A stretch of 64,000 bases of DNA from Paenibacillus contaminans. GTDB taxonomy: Bacteria > Bacillota > Bacilli > Paenibacillales > NBRC-103111. Below the pieces are notes generated by a model that saw only the letters and a list, made by a program, of their open reading frames with translations, made no database searches and was not told where the DNA came from. The stretch is from NCBI RefSeq assembly GCF_003285015.1, contig NZ_QMFB01000007.1:248001-312000 (forward strand), in the 5' to 3' direction. The position numbers were made by a program, and so were the translations under genes. Below, one piece after another: positions 50,965-59,320 of this stretch (position 1 is the first letter of the stretch; every line of letters begins with the position of its first letter).

Positions 50965-53900
50965 ATGTTGACGAGAAAAACGATCATGTTGTTTCTAGCC
51001 ATAGTAGTATCGGTTACATTTCCCACTACTGTATTCGCGCAAGATCGTGCTTTTGATCGCTACAAGCATTACGTATCGCTCACCAATGACGGACTCGGTT
51101 TCGCGGAAAGCGAAGATGCCGCTACGCTTGGGTGGGCAGAAAGCCAATATCTTGATTCCTATATCGACATCTATAATCGGTACCAGGATACTTACTGGCT
51201 GGACAAATTTGCTCAGCATTTTGACGAAGTGAAGGCGAATGCGATCGATCCGGAAGCAGACGGTTCATTTGGCTGGTATACCCCGGTATATTCCTATCAG
51301 CATTTATGGAATAACCATTTTGAGCTTGACGGTCCGGATACATCGGCAACGGACGCCATCGCGAACGGCGGATTCGAGACGGCTGGAGTTGACGGCGTGC
51401 CTGCGAGCTGGACGCGCGAAGCCGGCAGCGCGGTAAACGCTTATCGAACAACTGCTGCAAACGAGTATTACTCCGGCACCGCGGGGCTTGCGATCAAGTA
51501 TAACAGCGGCGGTGCGGCAACGATGAAGCAATCGTTCTCCTATTCTCCCGGAAGGAAGTATCTCCTTTCGTTTATGGCCAAGACCGACAGCATGACCACG
51601 ACGGCTTCCGTGCAAATTTACAATGAAACAACGTCATCGGTTGTTGCCGAAACGTTAAGTTATGGCTCCGACAGTATCATCAAAGACGATTGGGTGAAGG
51701 GAGGTTTTGCATTCACGGCTCCGACCGCAGCCGGTCAGACACTGGTTGTCAAAATCAAGCTCGCCAGACTCGATCAATCCGGTTGGGCGGCTTACTTCGA
51801 TGATTTTTCGATTAAACCGGTGGAAACAGTCGTCAATTCCTTGCAAAACGGCGATTTCGAGACGGCTAATTCCACAGACAACACCCTTCCGGATCAATGG
51901 GAGCGGCTTGGGACTAGCGCCTACACGTATAGTTCGACAGCTTCCGGCGAGCATGCCTCCGGCAATACGGGGCTTGTCGTGAAATCGGACGGTACCGCAT
52001 GGAAAGAAGTATACCAACAACTGCCGTATACGCCTGATGCAACGTACACCTTGACGTTTGACGGCAAAACGAATTCTTCCTCGGCTTACGGCCGCATCCT
52101 CGTTTATAATGCTACGGATTCTCAATATATTTTGGATCAGACGTTCAACAACACGTCCTGGCAGCAGCACAGCTATACGTTTAATGCGCCTAGCGCCGCC
52201 GGCAAGACCCTTTATGTTTATTTGCGTCAAAGCACGTATACGGAACCTTCTTGGATCGCGTACTTCGATAATGTCATGATCGAACCATACGCTGCGAATA
52301 TCAACACAGATTACGGATTCTTTTCTACGGACAGCAGCGACTCCACATTGCCGCAAGGATGGGAACGGGTTCAATCCACCTCAAACAACGTTTATTTATC
52401 GAATACGCTGAACGAGTATTATTCGGAGTTCAACGGGGTTGTCCTCAAGTCCGATGATACGCAGATTCCGATGCTGCAAAAGAAGCTGTACCCGATTCCG
52501 GGACAGGAATATATGGTCACTTTCATGGGCAGAACGAACACGCCGGCTGCGGAAGGACAAGTGGAAATCTATCATGCCAATTCGTCTTCCGCCCTGGGAA
52601 GCGTTACCTTCAGCAATACGGCATGGCAGGGGAATTCGTTTACGTTTACGGCGCCGTCTTCTGTGACGGATACGGTGTATCTCCGGCTTCGTCAAACGTC
52701 GACCGCTGCAACGAACAGTTTGATTTCGTATTATGACGATGTGCAGGTCGTACCGATCCTGAAACGAAGCGCCGCCGGATGGACGCGGGTGAACAAGACA
52801 AAGCTCACCGCCTATACAACGAATGAAGCGGGTCAATCCGTCGGAGGGTACGGCCTGGTCGTCGGGAATGACGGATCGACGGACGGTTATGTGATGCAGC
52901 AATTGCAAGGATACGATCCGGGCAAGCCCTACGAATTATATTTCCATGGTAAGACAAATGCGCCGTCCAATGGCGGCAAGGTAGTCGTATACGATGTTAC
53001 GGCTTCCGCTGAACTGGCGTCTATGACGTTCGAGAATACGGATTGGGCCGGTCAGCAACTGTTGTTCAGCACGCCTGCCGCCGGCAACCATGTAATCGAA
53101 ATTCGACTTACACAGCAATATGCCAATAACAGCGCGCAATATGCCGTATTTGACCGGGTTTCAGTCGGCGAACGGTCTACCTGGCTCGTTCATGAAACGA
53201 TACTTGCCAAGTCCGCCCTGAAATTTGTTAAGACGGTATACGGAGACAGCGATCTTACCGCTGCTTATGGTACGAAGGCGGACGAATATCTTTCTTTCAT
53301 TGAGGAGCTCATTTTGCCCAAATGGGAGACGTATTATCGGGATTTGGGCAATGACCGGGGAGTTTACGTCTTCCCGGCAGGCAACCGAGCGGCTTATTTC
53401 CCGGAGCGGACGCTGCCGCATAATCAATATCTTGTCGCTTCCGAATGTTATTTGCTGCTTGGCGATATTAAGGGCAACAGCGCCTATGCGGATCGCGCGC
53501 GAGCTTTATTGAACAATTTTAAAGACCACCTCCAGGTAAATCCTGCCGTGCCTACTGCGTATCAATGGAATTATTGGGATTCTGCCGGCTCGTGGGATCA
53601 AGGAATGACTTATGTCGGCGCAGAGGAAGATACCTCGCATGCCAACCTGGATGTGTCTGCAGTCATTACGGCTTACCATTACGGGGTTGTTTTCGACGAT
53701 ACGGATATGAAGAAATTTGCTTCCACCTTCGTCGATGCCATGTGGAACGGGTCCGTGACGAACCCGGGCATTGGTCCCCGAGTCAACTATAACGAAGTGC
53801 GAACCACATGGCTTTTGCTGTACAACACTGATTTGTCGGCATGGTTGAAGCTGGCGGAATTCGATCCGCAAATTTGGCATATTGCCGATGCGATTATGCG

Positions 53901-54918
53901 GACGACCATAGATGAATCCTGGAAGGAGGGCTTCGCCTGGATCTTACCCTATATGGCAAATCTCGCCATTTATAATCCAGAGATGCTTGTAAACGGCGAT
54001 TTCGAGTGGGCGGATAAAGACGATCCCACGCTGCCGGCTTACTGGCAACGCTATTTGCCGTATACAACATCAAGCACGGCATATCGGGATATCGCCAACG
54101 CCTATAAAGGAGATGCGGGTTTGGCCAACCGGACAAACGGCAGCGCGTGGAATATCGTGCAGCAGGAGATGAAGGGGTATTTGCCCAACAGCTCGTATGA
54201 ATTGAAAGTCGTTGGGAAAACCGGAACGAGCAGTGTCATGGGCCGGGCGGATGTCATGAACTATTCGAATTTGAACGCAGTCGGCAGCTTGTTCATAGAC
54301 GATACGGCATGGGAGACGGAGACACTCAGCTTCACGACACCGAACAATCCGACAGATACGCTGAAGATCGATCTGTATCATAACTTGTATAGCCCGGCAA
54401 ACGAATTCGCGTATTTTGACGATGTGAGAATTTACGCTTCGTTATGGAACTCCTTTGCGCCGAACGGAGGCTTCGAGGAACAAGACAACGATGACCAAAC
54501 GTTGCCGAAGTATTGGGAGCGCGGAGCGGGCACGCTTGCTGCCGATGCTGCGATCGACACGGCAGAGAAATATAAAGGAACGAATAGTCTCAAGCTGACT
54601 ACCGATCCGAGCGCCGGAAGCCAAACACTGCGCTATACGCTGCGAGGATTCAAGCCGTCAGCCGATTATACGGTAACCTTCTATGCGAAAACGAATGGCT
54701 CCAGCGCGAAAGCGAAAGCGAACGTGTACAATGTCACCGATTCCGTCGCCCTGGGGGCGAGCACGGCCATTAACAGCACGACCTGGGGACAATATACGTT
54801 CAGCTTTACGGCGCCTGCCGATGCCGGCGATGTCGTGCACATTGTTTTGGAACACGACGACCCGAACGTCTCAGGAGGCGTTGCCTACTTTGATGAGCTT
54901 GGCGTAACGCTTGATTGA
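50965..54918 (+). CDS. Secreted helical-barrel enzyme-like protein with six CBM-type modules
   Basis: A 1317-residue exported protein; signal peptide MLTRKTIMLFLAIVVSVTF to FAQ. Residues 30-125 are helical (TLGWAESQYLDSYIDIYNRY). Four repeated carbohydrate-binding modules follow (about 130-290, 294-445, 447-595, 600-735) with a common start xNGxFExxxxxDxTLPxxWxR. Residues 740-1010 return to a helical fold (HETILAKSALKFVKTVYGD, SAGSWDQGMTYVGAEEDTSH, VDAMWNGSV). Two further modules close the protein (1010-1160, 1166-1317). The helical parts read as one alpha/alpha barrel split by the module array. ATG 50965 has AAGGAG upstream. It probably acts on the same polysaccharide as the neighbouring genes. 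Confidence 0.75.
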   Translation: MLTRKTIMLFLAIVVSVTFPTTVFAQDRAFDRYKHYVSLTNDGLGFAESEDAATLGWAESQYLDSYIDIYNRYQDTYWLDKFAQHFDEVKANAIDPEADGSFGWYTPVYSYQHLWNNHFELDGPDTSATDAIANGGFETAGVDGVPASWTREAGSAVNAYRTTAANEYYSGTAGLAIKYNSGGAATMKQSFSYSPGRKYLLSFMAKTDSMTTTASVQIYNETTSSVVAETLSYGSDSIIKDDWVKGGFAFTAPTAAGQTLVVKIKLARLDQSGWAAYFDDFSIKPVETVVNSLQNGDFETANSTDNTLPDQWERLGTSAYTYSSTASGEHASGNTGLVVKSDGTAWKEVYQQLPYTPDATYTLTFDGKTNSSSAYGRILVYNATDSQYILDQTFNNTSWQQHSYTFNAPSAAGKTLYVYLRQSTYTEPSWIAYFDNVMIEPYAANINTDYGFFSTDSSDSTLPQGWERVQSTSNNVYLSNTLNEYYSEFNGVVLKSDDTQIPMLQKKLYPIPGQEYMVTFMGRTNTPAAEGQVEIYHANSSSALGSVTFSNTAWQGNSFTFTAPSSVTDTVYLRLRQTSTAATNSLISYYDDVQVVPILKRSAAGWTRVNKTKLTAYTTNEAGQSVGGYGLVVGNDGSTDGYVMQQLQGYDPGKPYELYFHGKTNAPSNGGKVVVYDVTASAELASMTFENTDWAGQQLLFSTPAAGNHVIEIRLTQQYANNSAQYAVFDRVSVGERSTWLVHETILAKSALKFVKTVYGDSDLTAAYGTKADEYLSFIEELILPKWETYYRDLGNDRGVYVFPAGNRAAYFPERTLPHNQYLVASECYLLLGDIKGNSAYADRARALLNNFKDHLQVNPAVPTAYQWNYWDSAGSWDQGMTYVGAEEDTSHANLDVSAVITAYHYGVVFDDTDMKKFASTFVDAMWNGSVTNPGIGPRVNYNEVRTTWLLLYNTDLSAWLKLAEFDPQIWHIADAIMRTTIDESWKEGFAWILPYMANLAIYNPEMLVNGDFEWADKDDPTLPAYWQRYLPYTTSSTAYRDIANAYKGDAGLANRTNGSAWNIVQQEMKGYLPNSSYELKVVGKTGTSSVMGRADVMNYSNLNAVGSLFIDDTAWETETLSFTTPNNPTDTLKIDLYHNLYSPANEFAYFDDVRIYASLWNSFAPNGGFEEQDNDDQTLPKYWERGAGTLAADAAIDTAEKYKGTNSLKLTTDPSAGSQTLRYTLRGFKPSADYTVTFYAKTNGSSAKAKANVYNVTDSVALGASTAINSTTWGQYTFSFTAPADAGDVVHIVLEHDDPNVSGGVAYFDELGVTLD

Positions 54919-55134
54919 GATTTGCAATTAATACGCGGGACCCGCAGTAATCCTGCAAGGCTCGTCGGTGAAGCTGCGTGACAGCGGGGGGGGAGGGTAA
55001 GAAGAAATAACGATCCGTAAGAAAATATCATTTGGTTATCCATGGCTGAAAGAATGTTTCCAAATGATGTGAAGTACCGCCGACCGTTCGACTACTAGGT
55101 GCCGGACGACAAAAACATAGCCCGATTCAAACCC

Positions 55135-55159
55135 AACCCGCATAACTTGCGGGTTTTTT
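55135..55159 (+). terminator. Rho-independent terminator after CBM-rich gene
   Basis: AACCCGC, 7-nt loop, GCGGGTT, then TTTTTAG, about 220 nt after the stop. The 54919-55134 stretch shows no gene. Confidence 0.8.
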
Positions 55160-55168
55160 AGTTTTACA

Positions 55169-55210
55169 GGGTCAAGTTCTTGTCGCGGACGAACGACAAG
55201 AACTTGACCC
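55169..55210 (+). repeat. Dispersed palindromic repeat, copy 1
   Basis: GGGTCAAGTTCTTGTCG, loop CGGACGAA, then its perfect complement (17-bp arms), followed by tttg. A second copy with one base missing in the left arm is at 58346-58386. Confidence 0.8.
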
Positions 55211-55312
55211 TTTGTTGATGCGGGATCAGAACCTAGCCCTTTTTCGAATTAATGATCCAAATAAGAAGACAGATATACGGGTGGGTTTGCCGTACATCTT
55301 TTTTTTGGAAGC

Positions 55313-55744
55313 TTAGAAGCAAGAAAATGATTGAATCTCATTTAGGCTCAACACAATGATTAACCAGACGTTTCCCGTCCACCAAAATCCTGTTACGGTA
55401 GCGAATCCGACATCGGTCGGGAAAAACCAGAATTGGTTTCCGTTCGTCAGCCAAACATAGGTGTTTCGGAACAAGCAGTTTGATATCGAACTGGGATTCA
55501 CGATAAACACAGGAAACGTAGGAATAAAAATCGGCGGGGGGAACAGCGGCGGTACAATGTGTACGTGAAGCGGCGGCCCAAAATGCGGCGGTATGTGATG
55601 TTCATGAGGCGGCGGCCCAACATGCGGCGGTACGTGTTGTTCATGAGGCGGCGGTCCAACATGCAGCGGTTCTTGATGTCCATGTGGCAGAGACGGCTTC
55701 AAGCCATGATGTCCTGGCGGTCCAGACGGAGGGTTTAAGGTCAT
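55313..55744 (-). CDS. His/Pro-rich repeat protein with hydrophobic C-terminal domain
   Basis: A 143-residue protein. Residues 1-80 are His/Pro-rich with three 13-residue repeats of the type HVGPPPHEHHVPP. The C-terminal half (residues 85-143) reads CLFRNTYVWLTNGNQFWFFPTDVG and GFWWTGNVWLII, an aromatic, beta-rich domain found in small Bacillus-group surface or spore-associated proteins. The His cluster could bind metal. AGGAG lies 9 nt before the ATG on the minus strand. No signal peptide is seen. Function unknown; a spore-coat role is a guess. Confidence 0.65.
   Translation of the reverse strand: MTLNPPSGPPGHHGLKPSLPHGHQEPLHVGPPPHEQHVPPHVGPPPHEHHIPPHFGPPLHVHIVPPLFPPPIFIPTFPVFIVNPSSISNCLFRNTYVWLTNGNQFWFFPTDVGFATVTGFWWTGNVWLIIVLSLNEIQSFSCF
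55567..55683 (-). repeat. Three 39-bp tandem repeats inside His/Pro-rich gene
   Basis: Three units of exactly 39 bp (55567-55605, 55606-55644, 55645-55683) encode the PPHEHHVPPHVG-type repeats. The units differ at several bases, so they are not recent copies. Confidence 0.85.
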
Positions 55745-56150
55745 CGGAATTCACTCCTGTTTGAAAAATAGGCTCATAGGCGCTAATGCAATATATGATC
55801 TAGAGCCCTTAGTCGCTTGGGCTGACGCCTAATACACCTATTGTTTTAAAGCATCCGTTTTCAATTCAAGCTGCAGCTCCTTGCTGATCGGTAAGTCACT
55901 TATTGTTACACTTTCCAAAAGCAGAGTTTTTATGTTGGAGATGACTATTTGTAAAACGGAAATAATGGACAATACTATTCAGTTTCAAAAAATATTGAGG
56001 AGTGGTGATTGAAATTCATGAAATGGCTTCTTAACAGTATATTTGTCCCTAATGATATGCAAAGAGAAATATATGAATAGGGGGGAGTGCAGGCCATTTT
56101 TTTGTACTTTTCATAGAATAAAAGAAGACAAAAATTAGAGGTGGTCTAGG
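55745..56150 (+). other. Mostly gene-free region with tiny ORF
   Basis: No standard gene. A TTG at 56009 with GAGGAG 6 nt upstream opens 23 codons (ends 56080, LKFMKWLLNSIFVPNDMQRE). It might be a small peptide gene. Nothing else is recognised. Confidence 0.3.
56009..56080 (+). CDS. Candidate small peptide (23 aa)
   Basis: A good ribosome binding site (GAGGAG, 6-nt spacing) precedes TTG 56009. The peptide is amphipathic (FMKWLLNSIFVPN). It could be a real microprotein, but one good ribosome binding site is weak evidence. Confidence 0.25.
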   Translation: MKFMKWLLNSIFVPNDMQREIYE

Positions 56151-56411
56151 ATGGCTGAAGAAAAAACGATAAGATCGTCAAGAAGAGTATCTTTGGAGAA
56201 GCAATTAAAGATTCAAGAACAACTATCCACTGGTCTCATCGACAACATTGTTGTTGTCCGCACATTAGTTGGCACATTTATTGGATGCTTATTGACGGTT
56301 AGGGGGGGCGTCATTCGTTTAAGGGTTTTTAGCGGTGTTGATAGAGTCTTCATAGTTATTCGAATTCCGATTGCTATTATCGTAGATATTTTCCGTTTTC
56401 CTTGCCCGTAA
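56151..56411 (+). CDS. Hypothetical protein (86 aa)
   Basis: ATG with AGAGGTGG 6 nt upstream. The first 30 residues are charged (RSSRRVSLEKQLKIQEQLS), the rest is very hydrophobic with many Val and Ile (IDNIVVVRTLVGTFIGCLL). It could be a small membrane protein or a frameshifted gene. A terminator follows. Unknown family. Confidence 0.4.
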   Translation: MAEEKTIRSSRRVSLEKQLKIQEQLSTGLIDNIVVVRTLVGTFIGCLLTVRGGVIRLRVFSGVDRVFIVIRIPIAIIVDIFRFPCP

Positions 56412-56468
56412 TTCAAGGGATTTGGCGGTTTTTCCTTTCTTTTCTAAGTAAATAAATTTATTATTTTT

Positions 56469-56499
56469 CGAGGTGGGAGAGTCCTTCCGCCTCGTTTTT
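56469..56499 (+). terminator. Rho-independent terminator
   Basis: CGAGGTGG pairs with CCGCCTCG (one T-G pair), followed by TTTTTAG. The 56500-56810 stretch contains TATAAT at 56672 and no supported gene. Confidence 0.8.
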
Positions 56500-56810
56500 A
56501 GTGGTTCATACCTATTTTCCCTCTAAATTCGCTACCGCCCGGGCTTCCTCAGCTGTTTTCCATGTGGATTTCCGATTGGTACAGCCAATCGTTGCCGGAC
56601 GTGGCCCCCAATTATTAGGGGGAGTTCGTGATCGACTGAATCTGAAACTCTCTTTTTCCAACCTGGTAGGGTATAATAGTTAAGGTGGCGACAGACAGAT
56701 CTTTCCTCCACAGAGCCGCCCGTTATGACAAATTGCCTACGGTGGAGCTGGGGGCCAATACGATGAGGTATAGCGAGAATGATAACAATAACACCGTATT
56801 GGAGATGCAT

Positions 56811-57605
56811 ATGATGATTCAAACCTTTGAACCTATAAATGCCTTACTTCGGGTAGTGGACTATATCTGGGTCGTAGACTTCGACTTTCTCGCTGATGAC
56901 AACAGAGAAGATATTATTATGCCGCTGGGATATATCAATATCATTTTCAATTATGGGTCTACTTATAGGCTAGTGGGAGATGATCAGGAAGTGGTGATCC
57001 CCAATACGGTTGTGATTGGTCAAATGAAAAGGGCGAAATATGTTCGATATGGACAACAGCTGTACCAAATCGGGATTTCATTAACTCCGTTAGGGTTTAT
57101 ACAATTGTTTCAAATGCCCAACCTCGAATTGGAAGAGCGAATCGTACAAGCCATCGATGTGGACCCTGAACTAGATGAACTGTACCGGATGATGAGATTT
57201 AAAGATGTGGAGCAAAATATCACAGCAATCAATCATTATTTACTGCATAAAATGGCGTTGAATAAGAAGGATACTGGTCGCATAGAGGAAATGCTTACTT
57301 ATGTAGAACGAGAGTATGAAAACTTGAACATTGTGAGTATGGCAAATTTTTTTTGTATTTCAGTAAGTACGTTGGAGCGTTACTTCAAAAAACATATCGG
57401 ACTGACTCCAAAGGCCTATGGAGATATTGTGAAGTTTAGAAAACACGTTGAGGATGAAGGATTGAGGAAGGATATGCAGGATAGTTACTATGATCAGTCC
57501 CACCTCATCAAAACAGCCAAAAAATTTGTAGGCAAAACCGTCAAAGAGTTGGAGAAATTGCCACATGAATTAACTCTTCGATATTTATGGCATGGTCAGA
57601 AGTGA
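56811..57605 (+). CDS. AraC-family regulator (DUF6597-type N-terminus)
   Basis: A 264-residue regulator. The N-terminal domain reads LRVVDYIWVVDFDFLADD, GYINIIFNYGSTYRLVGDD and IGISLTPLGFIQLFQMP, the DUF6597-like layout. The C-terminal HTH is VSMANFFCISVSTLERYFKK and ends at a degenerate second motif (DQSHLIKTAKKFVG). GGAG lies 6 nt before ATG 56811. An in-frame upstream region from 56685 has no ribosome binding site. It may control the membrane protein gene that follows. Confidence 0.8.
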   Translation: MMIQTFEPINALLRVVDYIWVVDFDFLADDNREDIIMPLGYINIIFNYGSTYRLVGDDQEVVIPNTVVIGQMKRAKYVRYGQQLYQIGISLTPLGFIQLFQMPNLELEERIVQAIDVDPELDELYRMMRFKDVEQNITAINHYLLHKMALNKKDTGRIEEMLTYVEREYENLNIVSMANFFCISVSTLERYFKKHIGLTPKAYGDIVKFRKHVEDEGLRKDMQDSYYDQSHLIKTAKKFVGKTVKELEKLPHELTLRYLWHGQK

Positions 57606-57699
57606 TGAAAGCCTGATCATTGATGCTGATTTTTTACAATACAATGTCTTTCCTTCCTGTTAATCTTGAGACACTAACAGATGAGAGGAAGGAATAACG

Positions 57700-58089
57700 A
57701 TGCATGATACTATGATCATAGCAAGTTTACTAGTGTTTTTAAATGTAACGTTGTTGGCGATATTGGTTCCAGGAGGGCCTATTGAGAATAGAGATTTTTC
57801 AAAATTAAAAGGGGGTGTATTTTGGGGGTTTAATCTGTTTCTTATCTTACTTGGAATTACGTCGTTTATCGTGTGCTATCTCTTGTTGATTTCACATCCT
57901 AATGCCATTCTCATCACGAAAATTATCGCTGTTTTATATTTTATCGTGTACATTATCGACTTAGCTGGTATTTTTCCAAAATCACCGACTAAAATGTCTG
58001 CGCCACTTATGCTTTTCGAAGTAATTAATGCATCAATGGCTGTATTCCTCTTCCTTTTTGTGACGGCGATTGAAAATGTCGGTTTGTGA
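57700..58089 (+). CDS. Four-TM membrane protein
   Basis: A 129-residue protein with four hydrophobic segments (MIIASLLVFLNVTLLAIL, FWGFNLFLILLGITSFIVC, ITKIIAVLYFIVYIIDLA, LMLFEVINASMAVFLFLFV). No catalytic motif. GAGAGGAAGG precedes the ATG. It follows the AraC gene in the same direction at about 95 nt and may be its target. Unknown function. Confidence 0.7.
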   Translation: MHDTMIIASLLVFLNVTLLAILVPGGPIENRDFSKLKGGVFWGFNLFLILLGITSFIVCYLLLISHPNAILITKIIAVLYFIVYIIDLAGIFPKSPTKMSAPLMLFEVINASMAVFLFLFVTAIENVGL

Positions 58090-58112
58090 GGACGAGAGAC
58101 ATGTACGTGGTA

Positions 58113-58292
58113 CGGATTTCGTCCGGAGTTGGCGCACAGTCTAACGGAGCTCGGTCTCGTTGATGAGTATCGACTCTATCTCCGTGCTGGGTCACGGTAA
58201 GCCGTTCTTCGTCGTCCGCTGCCGCCGCTGCGCCTCGTGCGCCTCATGGCAAGCGATCGAATTGGCGAGCAGGTGATCAGGTTGACCTATGT
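58113..58292 (+). pseudogene. Dihydrofolate-reductase/RibD-C-like gene fragment
   Basis: Fragments in different frames read in order: ELAHSLTELGLVDEYRLYL, then VLGHGKPFF, then PLRLVRLMASDRIGEQVIRL and TYV. These are the C-terminal motifs of the dihydrofolate-reductase-family (RibD C-terminal) proteins. Two frameshifts and a missing N-terminal part show decay. The intact paralog begins at 58582. Confidence 0.65.
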
Positions 58293-58345
58293 TTCAGTTT
58301 AGTTGTGCGGTTGACCCAGCGGCTTATGGAGTTTTTGATTTTATA

Positions 58346-58386
58346 GGGTCAAGTCTTGTCGCGGACGAACGACAAGAACTTGACCC
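58346..58386 (+). repeat. Dispersed palindromic repeat, copy 2
   Basis: Same sequence as 55169-55210 with one T missing in the left arm (GGGTCAAGTCTTGTCG), the same CGGACGAA loop and the same right arm. The rest of the 58090-58581 gap holds the pseudogene and nothing else recognised. Confidence 0.8.
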
Positions 58387-58581
58387 GTTTGCCGAAGTAA
58401 AGTGGAGGCACTCAACTATCGGGCAGTTTTGCGCAACATTGTTGTCTTCAAAAAAAATCAGATTTTCACTTGAACCTTACGTAACGTAATGATTTAAAAT
58501 GAACGATACAGCAGGTTGAAACGCAGGCCAACGGCCAAAAAAATCGAACGAAATAAATTCGAAATCGGAGGAGAAACGGAC

Positions 58582-59151
58582 ATGAGAAAACTTGTATTGT
58601 TCATGCATGTGTCGCTGGACGGGTATGCGTCGGATTCGGACGGAAGACTCGATTGGATTCCGTACAATGAGGAATTAGAGAAATACGCCGAGGAGGTCGT
58701 AGCCGAAGTCGGAGCACCCGTTTACGGACGCACGACGTATCGCATGATGGAGAGCTACTGGCCGACGGTGCTGGACAATCCGAATGCGTCGAGGCACGGT
58801 ATGGAGCATGCCAAATGGCTGCAGGATGTTAAAAAGATCGTCATTTCCGGCACGATGGACAAGGTGGAGTGGAACAATACGATGCTGATCAAGGACAATA
58901 TCGCAGAGGAAATCAAGGCACTCAAGGAGCAGCCCGGCAAAAATCTCGTTATTTTCGGCAGCCCGGGAGCGGCGAAGACGCTGCTTAAGCTCGGCCTGAT
59001 CGACGAATTCCTGCTTACAATTTGTCCGGTCGTATTGGGCGGCGGAAAATCGGTATTCGACGGTGGCGGCGAGAAAATCAGGCTCAAGCTGCTGTCCAGC
59101 CGAACGCTCAAATCGGGCATTATCGCGGCCCGATATGAGTTGGAGAAATAG
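58582..59151 (+). CDS. Dihydrofolate-reductase-family protein (RibD C-terminal domain type)
   Basis: A 189-residue reductase-like protein: MRKLVLFMHVSLDGYASDSDG, then VYGRTTYRMMESYWPTV, KKIVISGTM, VIFGSPGAAKTLLKLGLIDEF and PVVLGGGKSVFDGGG. It has the NADPH-binding pattern of the YyaP/YwjB group. The substrate is unknown. GGAGGAGAAACG precedes ATG 58582. The in-frame start at 58516 has no such site. Confidence 0.9.
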   Translation: MRKLVLFMHVSLDGYASDSDGRLDWIPYNEELEKYAEEVVAEVGAPVYGRTTYRMMESYWPTVLDNPNASRHGMEHAKWLQDVKKIVISGTMDKVEWNNTMLIKDNIAEEIKALKEQPGKNLVIFGSPGAAKTLLKLGLIDEFLLTICPVVLGGGKSVFDGGGEKIRLKLLSSRTLKSGIIAARYELEK

Positions 59152-59245
59152 CCGTACAAGGTGTTCCGCTAACAAGAGCAGGTAACCAGATCTACGGCCA
59201 GCTGCGTGGTGAACGGAGAAGGGAATTATATAGGCGTTTCTTTTA

Positions 59246-59265
59246 GGGGCCATCGGCCCCTTCTC
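59246..59265 (+). terminator. Terminator after dihydrofolate-reductase-family gene
   Basis: GGGGCC, loop ATC, GGCCCC, then TTCTC. A conserved block AGCTAATGGGCAGG with TAATTT follows (59265-59286), as after the terminator at 28521. Confidence 0.65.
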
Positions 59266-59320
59266 AGCTAATGGGCAGGCTAATTTCAATATATTGTAAT
59301 ACATAGACAGTGGTAACAAG

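Noticed and set aside
51655..52374. Open frame of 239 codons on the minus strand opposite the CBM-rich gene
   Set aside because: Antisense shadow. The plus strand has clear repeated modules, and the minus frame shows no domain.
56213..56416. Minus-strand open frame opposite the 86-residue hypothetical gene
   Set aside because: The plus-strand frame has the better ribosome binding site and a terminator after it. The minus frame is Thr/Lys-rich without recognisable features.
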